Assembly: GCA_008501575.1 (NCBI GenBank)
Contig: QQUO01000187.1
Span: 1-14,320, forward strand
DNA from: Pseudomonadota bacterium
GTDB taxonomy: Bacteria > Pseudomonadota > Gammaproteobacteria > Xanthomonadales > Marinicellaceae
Length of the DNA: 14,320 nt
Reading direction: 5' to 3'
Shown here: positions 13,888 through 14,320 of the stretch, piece by piece
Layout of the letters: each line of letters opens with the position of its first letter
Position numbering within the stretch: position 1 is the stretch's first letter
Made by a program: the position numbers and the translations under genes
Notes under the pieces: model-generated
What the model saw: the letters and a program-made list of their open reading frames with translations, nothing else
The model's database searches: none
What the model was told of the DNA's origin: nothing

Positions 13888-14320
13888 ATGAAAAAAATAC
13901 TGTTAGGACTGTCTTTGTCGGCATTAGCCGGCTCGGCATTGGCCCAAGATTATGATGACCGGTGGCATTTAACACCAACCATTAATTTTACCGCCACTGA
14001 TGGCGAAAAAAACATCGAGTCTCAGTTTGGTGCGGGTATTGGTTTGGGTAAATTTTTAAACCCTAACTGGACATTGGATTTTGAAATTGATCATGCCCGT
14101 TTTGCCAACGACGGTCGGGCAGGCTCTATGAAACAAACCGGATACGGCCTTATGACCCGTTACCACTTTAACCAAGGTGATAGCCTGCGGCCTTTTATTG
14201 GTATAGGAGCCGGTCTGCTTAATCATGACGGCCAAGGACCTCGTGTGAGTTCTGATGATTGGATGCTGAATTTAGGTGCCGGTATTCGTAAAAACGTGAA
14301 TGACCGAATCGATTTCATCA
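13888..14320 (+). CDS. Outer-membrane beta-barrel protein, OmpA-like N-terminal part (3' end outside)
   Basis: Only the first 144 codons are in the window. A signal peptide is clear (MKKILLGLSLSALAGSALA, cleavage before Q20). It is followed by alternating strands typical of an eight-stranded barrel: WHLTPTINFTA, FGAGIGLGKFLNPNWTLDFEIDHARF, QTGYGLMTRYHF, LRPFIGIGAGLL and DWMLNLGAGIRKNVNDRIDF. The pattern of a glycine/aromatic strand ending, then 'RPFIGIGAG', is that of OmpA-like porin N-domains (OMP_b-brl). A peptidoglycan-binding OmpA C-terminal domain may follow beyond the window but is not seen. A strong ribosome site GAGAGGA (13874-13880) lies seven bases before the ATG, as expected for an abundant envelope protein. 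Confidence 0.85.
   Translation, partial: MKKILLGLSLSALAGSALAQDYDDRWHLTPTINFTATDGEKNIESQFGAGIGLGKFLNPNWTLDFEIDHARFANDGRAGSMKQTGYGLMTRYHFNQGDSLRPFIGIGAGLLNHDGQGPRVSSDDWMLNLGAGIRKNVNDRIDFI

Overview
This window comes from a gammaproteobacterium of moderate, roughly mid-40s percent GC (an estimate by eye). The evidence is the yhdP-tldD gene pair, which is a conserved gammaproteobacterial arrangement, together with a cytoplasmic PpiB, a split glycine-cleavage P protein and an OmpA-like barrel protein. A secreted polysaccharide lyase ending in an 'IFSNGFD'-type tail reminds me of marine Marinicella-like or Xanthomonadales-like bacteria, but I cannot fix the genus. Both ends of the window cut through genes, so this is an internal chromosomal piece. 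No rRNA, tRNA, CRISPR array, insertion sequence or phage gene is visible.

Layout. Positions 1-5045 (+) form a tightly packed cell-envelope cluster: the 3' part of yhdP (AsmA-like lipid-transport protein), a PqiA-domain membrane protein overlapping it by 8 nt, and tldD overlapping that by 59 nt. A perfect hairpin terminator that can work in both directions lies at 5064-5093. Facing it is a prolyl-oligopeptidase-family (S9) lipoprotein (5112-7229, -) with a strong promoter that overlaps an inverted repeat. A 329-bp divergent intergenic region follows. Next are a secreted pectate-lyase-like protein (7559-8974, +) and the cyclophilin ppiB (9084-9581, +). A DUF2937-like membrane protein (9619-10152, -) converges on ppiB, and its last codons lie inside the ppiB terminator. 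The glycine-cleavage operon gcvT-gcvH-gcvPA (13061 down to 10230, -) ends in a classic terminator without gcvPB. Divergent from gcvT is a PduO-type cobalamin adenosyltransferase (13198-13722, +), followed by an outer-membrane beta-barrel protein that runs off the window.

How the genes fit together. GcvT, GcvH and GcvPA are three polypeptides of the glycine cleavage system. The partner GcvPB, which carries the PLP lysine, and the shared lipoamide dehydrogenase must be encoded elsewhere. YhdP and the PqiA-like protein both belong to families involved in moving lipids between the inner and outer membranes, and their genes appear translationally coupled. This is the most suggestive functional link here. 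Most of the window is core genome. The lyase is the clearest accessory gene. I found no convincing wholly novel system. The best leads are the PqiA-like/YhdP coupling, the putative operator on the S9 lipoprotein promoter, and the lyase's C-terminal tail.
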